NCBI GenBank assembly: GCA_963921935.1
Contig: OY998175.1
Location: forward strand, 264,981,709-265,045,708
From: Galeruca laticollis
Taxonomy: Eukaryota; Arthropoda; Insecta; Coleoptera; Chrysomelidae
Direction: 5' to 3'
Length of the DNA: 64,000 nt
Both the position numbers and the translations under genes were made by a program. The notes under the pieces were generated by a model that saw nothing but the letters and a program-made list of their open reading frames with translations, made no database searches and had not been told where the DNA came from. Below are positions 46,161 through 57,420 of this stretch, piece by piece. How positions within the stretch are numbered: the stretch's first letter is position 1; each line of letters opens with the position of its first letter.

Positions 46161-46640
46161 GGAATGTTAGATGACTCGGAGTTTCTCATTTCTTTCTGGT
46201 TTTATAAATTTTTCCTTCGCCTTGAACTTTCTCTCTTTGTCGAATCTTTCTCTATACTGTCCACTAACATTCTGCCATTTTAGTATCTGTTACATTATTT
46301 TCTATCTTTCGTTTTTTGTTCTCCTAAAAGTTTTACGTATTCGCTCGACATTAACTTTTCAATTTCTGGATTCATACCACCAAATGCTAATCCACATTAT
46401 ATAAGATTTTTTAAGTTAACTATAATAGTTGTTATAAAGACGATGTTCCTTTATATCTCATTTCATCTATAATTTCATCCGTATACCTACATTTGATTCC
46501 TTTCCAAACCCTCAACTGATTCTTCTTCTACTTTTAAGGTTTTCTTCATACATTTCATTTCCAAATTGCTTTTGTTTATCCATTATTAAACTTTGATTTT
46601 AGATTATTTTTGGTTAAATTGTGAACTATTTCATGTTTCG
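46161..46640. other. Unidentified filler between RT start and integrase end
   Basis: About 480 bp unrelated to pol in the expected register. On the minus strand a short stretch (KWQNVSGQYRERFDKERK) looks coding. It is either an insertion or deletion-junction sequence. No terminal repeats seen. Confidence 0.35.
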
Positions 46641-46649
46641 ATATAATCT

Positions 46650-47080
46650 TCAGTGATACTAAAGCACTCGACCCTTTCGAACTCACCGAAGAAAATATTA
46701 TTAATGATTTTTTAGAAAATAGGCGTCAACGACTTACTAATCTGTATCAATCAATAGCAGAAGGGTCATTGAAAGAAAAAGTAATTTCAAAACGCAACGA
46801 GAGTCGCGAAGATCCAGTAAATTTGGAAGACAATCAGACCATATTTATTAAAAATCGTGAAGCCAAGCGGAATAAAATAAAACCTCGACACGTGAAATCT
46901 AAAGCAAAACGCGACTTAGGTTTAAAAATGCTTTTAGATAAAAATAAGAAGATTCATAAATCTATTATTAAGAAACCCAATAATAAATATATAATTTCTT
47001 TACTGAATTATGATCAGAACGAAGTTAAACCTTATCTTTACCCTATTTCTAATCCTAATACCAAACCCAATAACCTCTGA
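46650..47080 (+). pseudogene. Integrase C-terminal region of the errantivirus-like element
   Basis: LDPFELTEENIINDFLENR, VISKRNESRED, FIKNREAKRNKIKPRH and KKIHKSIIKKP are the landmarks of the errantivirus integrase C-terminus. The HHCC and catalytic core are missing. One frame from 46769 is open for 103 codons, and the preceding part is in another register. Confidence 0.7.
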
Positions 47081-47099
47081 CATTGAAATCCACGAATAA

Positions 47100-48634
47100 G
47101 ATACCCCGATTAAGCCACTTGACTTAGGACCTGCTAAAATAATTGGAACCAATTATACATTTTTACACTATATCCAAACGTACCAATTAATTTTTCAACT
47201 ACAAAATATAGAATACATTTATATTAGAATCGAACGACTCCTTAACACCACGAATTTAGGAAATAATAAGAATATGATAATCGATCTATTCTCCCATGCT
47301 AAATACTTACTCAAAACAACTCCAGAAAAATTGAATAACTTAACTCCTGTTAAACAACAAAAACGCGGATTAATAAATGGAGTAGGAACCGTTAGACAAT
47401 GACGACGAGATGAAATATAATTCACAAATATAAAAATTGTTTCAAAATCAAAATTCTATCAAACATCAATTAGAACTCCAAACATCCTTAAATCTCAACC
47501 TTATTGACCACTACAACAAAACTGTTCTAAGTCTAAATAAAAATCAATTTTCGATAAAAACCAAACTAAAAGAATTGTCCACAGAACTAAGTAATTTTAC
47601 AGAAGATATATATAATTACGTGAGATTTTCTAACGCTTTAGACCAAATCATTCTAAATTGCCAAAATCTCATTAATTTGCTAGATAATTTCGAAAACGCC
47701 ATTATGTTTGCTCATTCAGGAGTTTTACGTACTTCAATAAGTCCTATTAACGAACTACTAAAACTAGTAGACCATTTAGGAAAACTTAAGGGAGAAAATT
47801 AAATCCTTAAATTCAAAAATCCATTCCACTATTACGAATTACGGTATACAGACTTAATTAATAAAACTAATATTATTTTCGCAATACATCTACCTATCTT
47901 TAAAATTGATAATTACCAAACTTTTCGTATTATTAGCCTACCCTACCATAACTCCATAATCATTCCCGACAAATCCTTTTTGATACTCGGTACAAACAGT
48001 CATCAATACGGAGACATCCCATGTCCGAAGTTGAACGACCTTTATCTATGCCAAAATCACGAAGATATCAGTCCAGACTCTTGCATCGTCCCAATTTTGG
48101 AAGATGAAAAACCCACCTGTCGAGCAAGCTCAGCAATTTTGGCTGATTGTAAGAATTAACGACCAATTTATTCTAGCCTTACCTTTAAGTGTGCCGATCA
48201 AGATTGAATCGAACTGTAACAAGAGACGCATTTCATTAGTCAAACAAAATACTCTATTCAAAATCCCCGCAGGATGTGAAACTAGGACCGAAAATTATAC
48301 ATTTAGTAATATCCAAGAAATAACAGCGATAAATCCATTATTACTTCCAAAATTCGAATGGGAACTCACGAAAACAGAAAAAACCACCGAAGTACCCATA
48401 AAATTAGAAGCAATCGATCTTCAATCCATTAAAGATTTTAAACTCCAAGCTGAATTTCCGAAGCCCATACAAAATCAAGAAACACACCCCGCAGTATGGA
48501 ATATTCCCGGCCTTCTATCACTCCTAATACTAGCTGCCGTAACTTATATACTCTGGAGATATTTAAAACTGAAGAAAGAAGCTAACCACCAACCCCAACA
48601 AAACAATCCCTTTGACGGCGTTGTTCTATCTTAA
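47100..48634 (+). pseudogene. Env-like (F-type glycoprotein) region, broken
   Basis: Between integrase and the polypurine tract, as in errantiviruses. Visible pieces: a dibasic cleavage-like site followed by a glycine-rich start (about 47350-47390), immediately followed by two stops; a 121-codon helical segment (47437-47802) with heptad character; and a C-terminal 176-codon frame (48104-48634) with one hydrophobic anchor (LLSLLILAAVTYILW, near 48512-48556) and a short cytoplasmic tail. No signal peptide can be defined in the broken N-terminus. Multiple stops and shifts prevent any product. Family by position and topology. Confidence 0.65.
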
Positions 48635-48647
48635 GGAGGGAGGAGTT
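48634..48647 (+). promoter_or_regulatory. Polypurine tract
   Basis: AAGGAGGGAGGAGT lies exactly at the env stop / LTR boundary. Primes plus-strand DNA in retroelements. Confidence 0.8.
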
Positions 48648-48854
48648 ATGTGAAGCCAATTTGCATATTATATAATAATATCATATCATGTATCATATTC
48701 ATTTATTAGTTGTCAGCATTTATTATAAACTAACTTGGTACGGTTCTCATGTTTTTATCGACATTCTGTTTGTAACTCTGTAACAATAAAGTTGTATTTT
48801 TAAATTAAAATTAAACTTTTTAAAGAGATATTTCGTGAACAAAATATCTTAACT
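48645..48854 (+). repeat. 3' LTR of the errantivirus-like element
   Basis: About 210 bp starting AGTTATGTGAAGCC. 48702-48854 matches the 5' LTR, including the AATAAA signal. Apparently shorter than the 5' LTR. Confidence 0.75.
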
Positions 48855-48857
48855 TGC

Positions 48858-49043
48858 TGAAATTAACTGTCTCGACCCTTACTTCGTGGAATATGCTCAT
48901 ATTAGTGTTTTTGAATGAAACTCTTGGTCTCTAGTTAGTTCCACAATATAATAAAAGTTTTTTTTTTTTTTTTTAGAATTTTCAATAACTTTTATTATAT
49001 TGTGGAACTAACTAGAGACCAAGAGTTCCATTCAAAAACACTA
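48858..49043. mobile_element. Small PLE family 2 palindrome with 12-bp target duplication
   Basis: Begins with the family terminal block (GAAATTAACTGTCTCGACCC). Two arms of about 70 bp (TGAATGAAACTCTTGGTCTC..CCACAATATAATAAAAG) then fold back across a poly-T run at 48958-48976. It is flanked by perfect ATCTTAACTTGC copies (48846-48857 and 49044-49055). A minimal relative of the 582-bp palindrome at 44.7 kb. Confidence 0.9.
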
Positions 49044-49450
49044 ATCTTAACTTGCGCTAAATATCACTGAACGTGCACATACGTACACATGGTTCTTCGA
49101 AACGGATTCTATAGAAACCAGAATTAATTAAGAATTTGGACACTACAGAAATATCATCACAGTTCGTCGTCGTATCGTTTCTACACCTCTGAAATCTCCC
49201 GTTATCTTATATTCGGTATCGCCTGAATTCTCTTCGTCGCCTCCACATTTGTATTCCTAGGACTCGCCTGGATTCTCCATTGACCGCATGTACACCTGAG
49301 CTGGTTAATATACGTTTCAATCGTCTTCAAGGTAATTATTTCGCGGTATTGTCTCTCGATTTTAATTATTTGTTTATGTTCCACTCAAGTTAGCTTAAAC
49401 TAAGGTAGAAAATTCTTGGTAATACCAATTTATTCTCTTAGATATTCAAC

Positions 49451-50700
49451 ATGAATAATGATCTCAAAGAATATAAAAAGGCTATATCTGTAGCTAGAAG
49501 TAGTATAACTCGCATCACAAACTGGTTCTCTGCGATGTCAGCTATCTAAATGACAAAAATCAGTTACTCATTAGAAACGGATTGTTAACAGATAGTTTTA
49601 TCAAATATTCAGATTCTCAAGACAATATTGAGTATTATTCAGACTCCTCGAATGAATTAGATTCCGAAATCCGCGAAGATACTGAAAATAAATGTTTCGA
49701 CACCCTATCGCAACTGCAGTCTTCACTTAAAACGTTTGATTAGACTCCGCGAACGTCAATTCCTAGTTACTCTTCTAAAACCACCCAAAATAATGTGCGT
49801 TTGCCTGAAATTCGTATACCTACCATTGATGGTTCTAACCCCCTGGAGTACGTATCTTTTCATGATTTGTTTAATTCTTTAATTATTAATAACGCACAAA
49901 AACGTTACAACCTCAAAACCTTTTTAAAGAGTAATGCTTTGGAAATCATCGACAATATTCAGGTATGCCACGAAAACTTTAATACGGCTATTGAATTGAT
50001 AAATAGGTATACAAATGAGAAATTAAATTCGCACTCCGTTTTTCATCACATACTTGAGTAAGATTCTTTAGTAAAATGTGATCATGGTTAAATTTCAAAA
50101 ATTTGCAACAAATACGCCACTTTGCTCGAACGCTTTAAAAATTTCAATATATCACACGAAGTAATGTTTGGAAATATAGTAATATTTATTTGAGAGTAAG
50201 CTAGAATTCAATGCGGAACATACCTTTGAAGAAAATTGCAAAATAGGTTCTCTCTCATGAATTGAAATATTCCTAGACTTTTCACACTTTTTAGACTAGA
50301 AATGCATGATTTTGGAAAATGTTACGTCCCTCATCTCCCATACAGAAACTAAGGCAACCAGGTATCCATCTCATTTTTGAGATAGTAGATCAAAGTTTAC
50401 ACCTCAGCAACAGGTCTTAATATATACAAACACTGAACATAATATTCCCTCCAACCTAAGAGCCAATGCGTCTAATTTCGCACAAAACGCCAAACCATGC
50501 ATATTTTGTAAAAACTACTCCCATAAAATATATTGTTCTCCCAAATTCATTGCTCTAGTCCTTAAAGATAGGTACAAATTTGTAAAGTCAAACGCTTTGT
50601 GCTTCAACTGTCTTGGAAATAAACATTAGATCCGCGCGTGTCTCTCTCCCAGAAAATGTACTATTTGTGAGAAAAGCATCACACTCTATTACATCTGAAA
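49451..50700 (+). pseudogene. BEL/Pao gag
   Basis: The N-terminus MNNDLKEYKKAI..RSSITR is followed by a stop near 49548. 49795-50061 has RLPEIRIPTIDGSNPLEYVS and FHDLFNSLIINN, the DUF1759 Gag core. 50495-50660 carries knuckles CIFCKNYSHKIYC and CFNCLGNKH..RAC, then CTICEKS. Nucleic-acid binding and particle assembly in working copies. Confidence 0.8.
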
Positions 50701-50859
50701 CTCTCACGTATTGCTGTACCTCAAGCTGCCAATACACCAGCTCCATCCAATGGTCTTCAACCTAGCTCACTTAGCATATATTCCATTGGTCGTAATTCAC
50801 AACTTCTAGTAGATATGTCACATATTTCGACACCTCGTTGATCGCTCTCTAGTTAAACA

Positions 50860-52165
50860 TTTTCAAGTTTTATTAGCCATCGCCCAGGCCTATGTCAGGT
50901 CAAAGATAGAACAGCCATTTTCTGTTAGAATTCTCTTAGATAACGACAATTAAACTTCATTCGTAACTAACTCTCCAGTAGCCTCAGTTATCTCTAAATA
51001 TTGAAAGAATAAAGATTCCCTTACAGCTATTTTCAAAATTAGCTGACGATCAATTCATTACTCCTGCTCACGTAGATATGTTGCTCAGTTGCGACATTTT
51101 TTATTCAATCCTTAAAATCAGACACTTAGGTTTTGGACTTCCATCGCTCATTAACACCCAGTTGGCATGGGTGTTATATGAAAACGTTCCTCAAAATTGT
51201 ATCAAGGAAAGTTCTCATACACCTATATCCTCTCATTATTTTTTAGTTAACAATTTTTCAGCAACTGAAAACAACTCAGTCCCTTATAATAATGACGCGG
51301 ATCTTAACCTATTGCTTGAGAAGTTTTGGTCTCAGGAAGAAGTTGATTCGAGCACCGCTCTTAGCTCTTCATCGACTGAACAAGAGAGGGTCGAAGAAAT
51401 ATTTGCCCAAAATTTCAGACAACAGACGATATCAAGTGAGCATACCATGCGTAGAAGCCAGTGCTCACACAGAAATGGAGATTCTCTTTTAATAGCAAAA
51501 CATAAGTTCGAATCACTAGAAAGGAAATTTACTCACAACCCAGTTGTTTTCTCAGAACAATTTATCGATAAATATATTTCTTTCGGACATGGCAAATTTG
51601 TTACTTTATCTCTTTCCAATTTCTCAAACGAGAATAAGTATTTTGTACCCCACCTATGTGAGAGAACACAGCGAAATCACCAAATTGCGAGTGGTCTTAG
51701 ATTTTTCCTGTAAAACGACTTCCCCTTTCTCGTTTAATAACATTTCTCTCAAAGGTCCTCAGGTGCAGCCCGAATTATTCGACATGGTATGTCGTTTTCA
51801 CTGTTCAAGACACGCATTGACAGTGGACATACAAAAAATGTACATACAGATCTCCACAAACCCTGATCAAATTTTTTTACAAAATATATTATGGGGGGAT
51901 TATTACTCATGCATCGAATTAATTTGTGTGTCGTTCGGACAAAAATGTGCGCAATATCTCACATGTCGAGTACTTCAAGATATTGCCCAACGAAATACCG
52001 ATTTATCTCTCACTTCAGTCGTTAGGGGATGACATACTGTCAGGTGCTAACTCCCTGTCCGAACTGAAACTATTACATTCCAAATTAACCAAGTGTCTTA
52101 GTGCATCACATTTCACGCTACACAAAGATCGTTCGAACAAGAATGACATCTGGACTTGAATTTTG
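50860..52165 (+). pseudogene. BEL/Pao protease and reverse transcriptase, truncated
   Basis: RILLDNDN-type protease remnant near 50920. 51078-51713 reads MLLSCDIFYSIL, PSLINTQLAWVLYE, LLEKFWSQEEV and FESLERKFTHNP, the BEL/Pao stretch between protease and RT. 51650-52032 is RT: TKLRVVLDFSCKT, NISLKGPQVQPELFDMVCRF, ALTVDIQKMYIQI, FLQNILWGDYY. The active-site box reads LGDD (about 52024-52035) instead of YVDD. The frame then runs to about 52158. Confidence 0.8.
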
Positions 52166-52539
52166 ATAACATGTTATGTAAAATTCTTGAGCTTAACCTT
52201 CTACAGTTAACATGATTTTTTAAAACATAAATGTTAACTCCGGTGTCACAGATGAATGTTGAAAATTGACAAAAAAAAAATGATTAAGAAAAAAATATTC
52301 TGACAAACGATTTTATTGATAAATAAAACTACCAAAACTTATTTTTACATAATAAATCTCTAGTCAGGTACGAAAACTTAAAGTTAAATATAAACTGACA
52401 TTTTTAGACAGCCTTAACGAAAATTATAGGTTATTAGGAAAATTAAAACAAAAAACTGAAAAACCCTTAAAATAAAAACATTAGGAAGTAATAAAGCGAG
52501 ATTATAATATGAAAAGCCTAGATTCTAGATGTAACTATC
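52166..52539. other. Spacer, no gene seen
   Basis: A/T homopolymer-rich DNA with no reading frame or repeat of note. Confidence 0.4.
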
Positions 52540-53150
52540 ACTTCAAACATCGTTATTGAAATCTGTTACACACTCCTCACAGATACACTTTATATGTTCC
52601 AAAGATTAGAACTTTTGGCAATCTTGTTCTTCTAGTTTTCTTGCTGCTACAATAGAAGCATCGTCCAAATATGTCCCTGTTAGGAGGTGTGTCTTCCATC
52701 TCTATATTACATATTTGTTTAATTCGTAACCTAATCCGCGTTTTGGAAAGCTTCTTCTTTTATTGTTTCCACTTCACGACCGTAATTCACTTTGAAAAAG
52801 TCACTAATATATCTTGCGGTACATTTTTGACATTTGATCTGAAGGTTAGATGCTTTTTTATCATGGTAAATGCCAAATTTTTCAGGAAAATTATTGGGTG
52901 TTTTGGAGCCCTGTCCTGGATAAGCAAACTTGCATAATATTTGAGCATTTATGCCGCCAGTATTCATTGAAGTGTATCAAATTACACATGCCAATCTCTT
53001 TGTTATTCCAGAGACCGTGTAAGCGGCTCACATTTTGTCAACTGTATCCACTCCGCCTTTGGTTTCGATGTAATCCAGAGGAACCTAAGGCTTTCTGGTG
53101 TCAGGAACCATTTCGTTCCCAAATATCAATGAATAACAATAGCTTCCAAG
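52540..53150 (-). pseudogene. piggyBac-type transposase, C-terminal remnant
   Basis: On the minus strand: PLDYIETKGGVDTVDKM (53035-53085), the piggyBac motif carrying the third catalytic aspartate, then a frame with TVSGITKRL, INAQILCKF (the conserved N-A helix) and, after a stop, GRCFYCSSKKTRRT near 52640-52680, a start of the cysteine-rich C-terminal domain. The rest of that domain is lost. No TTAA-flanked termini were found. The upstream catalytic core is missing. Confidence 0.75.
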
Positions 53151-53193
53151 TAAGTAGATCTACCCGCGCTCCAGGCACACTGTGACCTTGAGA

Positions 53194-53495
53194 CATTTTC
53201 ATCGAACAAAAACAATAGGTCACTACGACGTTCGATCAATATACAAGGTGTCGACATAGAGATGTCAAAAAGGCACTATGCTATTATTGGCTCGGATTTT
53301 CATCGAACAAAAACAATAGGTCACTACGACGTTCGATCAATATACAGGGTGTCGACATAAAGATGTCAAAAAACACTCTGCTATTATTGACCGGATTTTC
53401 ATCGTATAAACGGCATTGTAGATTATTTTTATATACAGGATGTAGTTATAAAGATCTCATAAGAGCTCTACAATGTATATCTGGTATTATTGTGA
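53194..53495. repeat. Tandem repeat, about 100 bp period, three units
   Basis: Units start ATTTTCATCGAACAAAAACA at 53194 and 53296 (102 bp apart, nearly identical). A diverged third starts at 53395. Each contains GTGTCGACATA.AGATGTCA and CTATTATTG. Confidence 0.85.
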
Positions 53496-53531
53496 CGTTA
53501 CACGTGACGTTTGACGTTACAGTTGACGTCA
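53493..53531 (+). promoter_or_regulatory. Cluster of four TGACGT (CRE/ATF-like) sites
   Basis: TGACGT at 53493, 53505, 53512 and 53524. The last is the full palindromic CRE, TGACGTCA. It lies in a locally GC-rich segment (53490-53720). Whether it regulates anything is unknown. Confidence 0.5.
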
Positions 53532-53953
53532 GCCGCAAATGTGACCGGGTTGTCAGCCACTCTTGCTGGTGCTACTGCCAGCAGCCATCGACAAACCTAG
53601 TCTGACATGTGCTTCATGCTATCACACGTGGTCCTATGAAGCGCTTGTTCCACAATGCGGTATGAATTTTCACCGTCTCGAAATCAGGCTATCATCGGTG
53701 TTCGTTGCCGTAGCCGTAATGACTATTGGTAAATATAGCTACCAGAGAGCGTTAAGGGATTTGACATATTATTGGCATCAACATTATGAAAAATCATATT
53801 CAAGTCGCTTGTAATCTCGACTATAATACGTACTTCGATAAATAAATAGAACAATAGTATTCTTCTTATATTTTAAACTTGTGTCGGTGATTTCTTGAAC
53901 TCGAATTTATTAAATTTTCATACGATTTGAATTATTGAGGTTTTTCAAGATTC

Positions 53954-54290
53954 GTGGACTCTGAGGATGCTTTTTCATGTGCTTTAAATACTTTACATAA
54001 TTTTTGGAAAAATAATTTCTACAATAAGCATACTTTTTTCAATAGTGTACCTATCATTCCGTTATTTGATAACGTTATACATCAAACTTCTGATTTAACA
54101 TCTAAAGCAAGGCGATCTCTCCACCATATCACGACTTTTTGTGTATGCATTGATATGCAAGTGTTCTTGATGGTGTTGATTTACCTTCAGCTGTACGTGA
54201 TATTTTCAGACATTGTTCTCGTAAAATTCAACTTACGTTGCATAATAAGAGATAGATTGATGGTTCGATATCCATTGTAAAAATTTCAAA
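53954..54290 (+). pseudogene. Unidentified coding-like remnant
   Basis: A frame reading FSCALNTLHNFWKNNFYNK and HQTSDLTSKARRSLHHI is followed, after a shift near 54140, by LDGVDLPSAVRDIFRHC. The composition is protein-like across the shift. No family recognised. Could be a TE or host-gene scrap. Confidence 0.3.
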
Positions 54291-55900
54291 GCGTACTTGA
54301 GTTGAATTGGTATTATTGACTACTGTGATAAACTTTGAAGAACAGATATCGCTCTTTGAGTTTATAGGACAGTTTTGTCGTCAGCGATAAGAAGGATACG
54401 GACAATTACTTCAAGCGGGCTTTCCCGGAACTCCCTTATCCGTATATATAACCATTGTACAATAATTATGTCAATCCTCTATTGACCAACAGCTAGTGAA
54501 ATTCAATCGCAGTATAACATTTTTGTGAGGAATAAAACTGTCGAGAAAACAAAAATAAATCAACGACTGAATAAAATGTTTTTAATCCAGTTTCATCCCC
54601 TGAGAATAAACAAGTATTCGCACGCAAAACTTTTTCCAATAGAAGCGGAATATTTCACAATTTCTCTCAATTATCTCGAAAATACGGAATAGTCTATCCA
54701 ACCGTGTGAAGCGAGAAGGATTTTTATGTATTCCTATCATGTTTGTGATCTTAAGCTTATTAAATTTAATAGAAGCAGGCGTTCATATATTAAAAATGAA
54801 TGAGTAATCAAAATTGGTGGATAATGGAGAATAATCAAGTTAGAAAATAAAAACAAAATTTTCCCGTAAAATTAAGAGGAAGTTGTGAGAGTTACATTAA
54901 AAGAACGAATTCTAGAATTGCAATCACAGACCATATAATCGAATTAGTTGGAACCAATTCACTGTAAGGTAGATTGTACTACAATTCATTAGTGCTAATG
55001 ATATATTGAAGAAGTTTCATTAAAGGAGGTGTCACTCTGCATATATATGCCAGAGGCCATTTTGTTGCAACACTTCCATTTTTCACATCGTGCTATTTCT
55101 GCTCTTGGTAGGCATAGATATTCAATGGGTTGGCTGATGGTTTGTCTCGTGAAGCTGTCAACTGTTGGTACCGTGAAACGGATTTGTGAATTTCCGAGTC
55201 GTCAGACAATTTTAATAGCTTCCTCAACAACCCAGAACTATGACCTCCCAGGAGAAGTGCAAGCTGGTAACACTCAGTTGAAGAGAATAAAAACAAGACC
55301 AATGAGGTTCTCCTTCTTTGACTATTTAATTAATCATATTCACAGATACAATAATTGAGATGATAATAGTAACTAGTAAAAGTATTCTGTAATAATTTGC
55401 TGCTTAGAATTATTCTCTCAAATGACGGTATAGTTAATTTTTTTTCACTACGGTGAACACTTTCGAATAAAACCAGCTGATGTTGCTCCAACATTACACA
55501 ACCTCATCGATTTTTGTGACCCTTCTGTTGAGAATGAGTGAACTTTACTGAGTCTAAATTAGAATATCAATATTGTCGGTCGTTTGTAATTAGTTTTCCT
55601 TCGCTTTTGACCAGAAAATTCGACGTTAATACTATCTACCAACCTAAATGTAAGTCAATAAAAACGAGATTATAAGCGATTCCACGATTTAATATAATGT
55701 TTATTGCGATTGGTCTTTATTAGATAGTAAATCATCCATTGTTTTAACGAAATATCAGAAAATTATGGTTTAAAATTCTATACTGTATGTATTGCACTGT
55801 TATTAATGATATAAATAACTTTTTGAAACTTGTATTCTATAGTGTTAATTTGAAATCATGTTTTTTTGTCATCAATTCAGGAGAAAAACTATTCATCATA
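54291..55900. other. Spacer with one unassigned ORF
   Basis: A 109-codon plus-strand frame at 55029-55358 has no recognisable motif. The rest is AT-rich with no structure I could identify. Confidence 0.35.
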
Positions 55901-55946
55901 AAATTAACTGTCTCGACCCTTACTTCGTGGAATCTACTCATATTAG
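55901..55946. repeat. Isolated PLE family 2 terminal block
   Basis: AAATTAACTGTCTCGACCCTTACTTCG... to ..CTCATATTAG repeats the 45-bp terminus seen at 28961-29005, 45273-45320 and 48858-48905. It is followed by degraded sequence with TCTCATTTAAAACA, another piece of the same end. Confidence 0.8.
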
Positions 55947-56278
55947 AATTAGTAGAATTAGCTAGAAGCAGTGAGTCTCATTTAAAACATTCCTCATAAA
56001 GGCTGAGGGGACCAAGCTGAGACATTAAATACAATCACTAGATACTGAATCCATAGCTGATCAAGAGGTTCGTCAAAATAATTTGCCTAAAAGAACGATA
56101 TCTTTATTTTTCACAATATCAAGATTTTTGTGAAGATCATCCATGCATAATATAAAATGGGATTCAGTTATTCACTTTAAGACCATTATGGTTCAAGTCA
56201 ATTCTATAAATTCATTATTAGGTCTTGCTAATTTACAGTTTAACTTACAAATCAGACGTATACTCTATAGAACAAACA

Positions 56279-56280
<2 letters not shown>

Positions 56281-56330
<50 letters not shown>
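56281..56330. repeat. (TA)n microsatellite
   Basis: About 48 bp of pure TA. Confidence 0.9.
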
Positions 56331-56335
<5 letters not shown>

Positions 56336-57229
56336 GAATATATTCAACATATTCTACTAATGATTTGACACATCCACCAACTTAACTCAAGTATTTAATA
56401 GTACTTCCGCAAACATCCCGAGATAAATTGCCTATTATATCTTGAATAATTTTCTGGCATTATAATTTTCTGCAAGTGATCTTCATAGGACAATCGCAGC
56501 TCCTGTTCGAAATAGCACCAGAACAAATTGTCAAGGGATATCAGGCTAGGAGATTGGGCAACCTCAAAAATATCCGAATATCTGTAAATCACTTTCCAAA
56601 AACTATATTGTGAAAAATTCTCGAACAAATGAATTACTAATTTTCTTGCAACTCTAGTTTGTTTTCAAAGATATATTCCTGATTTTGTGGTAGTTCCATG
56701 TAATGTGCCACATTCAATGATTGTCGGGCGAAATTTATCTATGACTGTATATATTAAGGCGGGTATCCATTTGCTGCAAAATCACGTATCGTATCACCGT
56801 ATCGTTTCATTTTGTTAGGATACGCAGCCGCATACATTTTTATTCACTATTCTCTACAGCAAGAGATGGAAGACAAAAACCAATACGTCGGTGGATGTCA
56901 AAGTTGTATGCAAGCATGAAGCAAAATGGTGGTACGAGTTCAATGGATGACCATAGAAAAATAATATAAGAGACGGTTTGATGCATAGGCGGCATGTGGC
57001 ACAGCATTTCTGCGCCGCCACCCGCGCATGGAGTCTCTGCAGTCGCGCGAACTACAAGATTGTTTTACCTAAACAAAATAGAATATAATAATTTAAAATA
57101 TTGTATATGACAATAAATTTCAACATATTGCCTTTAATGTGGATAAATATTATGAAATATTCTAGTAAATTAACTTCCAAGTCATTAAAAATGAAAATAT
57201 ACGAAATCAGTCTTACATGGGTTTCTGTG
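56331..57229. other. Spacer with a GC-rich patch
   Basis: No gene seen. 56975-57056 is unusually GC-rich for the window (GCGCCGCCACCCGCGCATGG). It may be part of an undefined repeat. Confidence 0.35.
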
Positions 57230-57420
57230 AATACGGTTTGTGTTTGTCAAGGTAAATGGCCACTTCACAATTTGAGGTTTAAGAATAAATCATTTTTCAT
57301 AATTTCATCTGACATTAATCAAAGAGCACAAAATTTTAGAGCTTCCTTATACATCCAATGATCAAAGGTTGTGTGAAGATCATTTCGATGCACTCACAAG
57401 TACATATCATAAAATACTTA
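57230..57420 (+). pseudogene. Possible THAP-domain exon remnant
   Basis: The frame reads TVCVCQGKW, KNKSFFIISSDINQRAQNF and, after a one-frame shift near 57360, RLCEDHFDALTS. THAP zinc fingers have C-x2-4-C, then a SFH/F.hP segment, R..W and a final CxxHF. CEDHF and the phenylalanine-rich segment fit, but the middle tryptophan is absent. Low certainty. Confidence 0.3.

Larger units (their letters stand above)
42540..48854 (+). mobile_element. Errantivirus-like (gypsy-type) endogenous retrovirus, defective
   Basis: Plus-strand order: 5' LTR, primer binding site, gag, protease, start of RT, a gap, end of integrase, env-like region, polypurine tract, 3' LTR. The RT core, RNase H and most of integrase are absent. 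A palindromic PLE derivative is inserted at 44741-45322. LTR divergence, stops in every gene and the nested insertion show an old, replication-defective copy. Such elements are insect retroviruses related to those of the 17.6/gypsy group. Confidence 0.88.
49056..52165 (+). mobile_element. BEL/Pao LTR retrotransposon, 5' part only
   Basis: A leader/LTR-like region (49056-49450), gag start at ATG 49451, a DUF1759-type gag core, zinc knuckles, a protease region and RT, all plus strand, stopping after RT at about 52165. RNase H, integrase and a 3' LTR are missing. No second LTR is available, so the 5' boundary is unproven. Many stops. Confidence 0.8.

Noticed and set aside
53194..53394. LTR pair
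   Set aside because: The two 100-bp copies are directly adjacent with nothing between them, so this is a tandem repeat.
55029..55358. 109-codon ORF as a host gene
   Set aside because: No domain, no promoter or splice signals and no good composition signal. Left as an unassigned frame.
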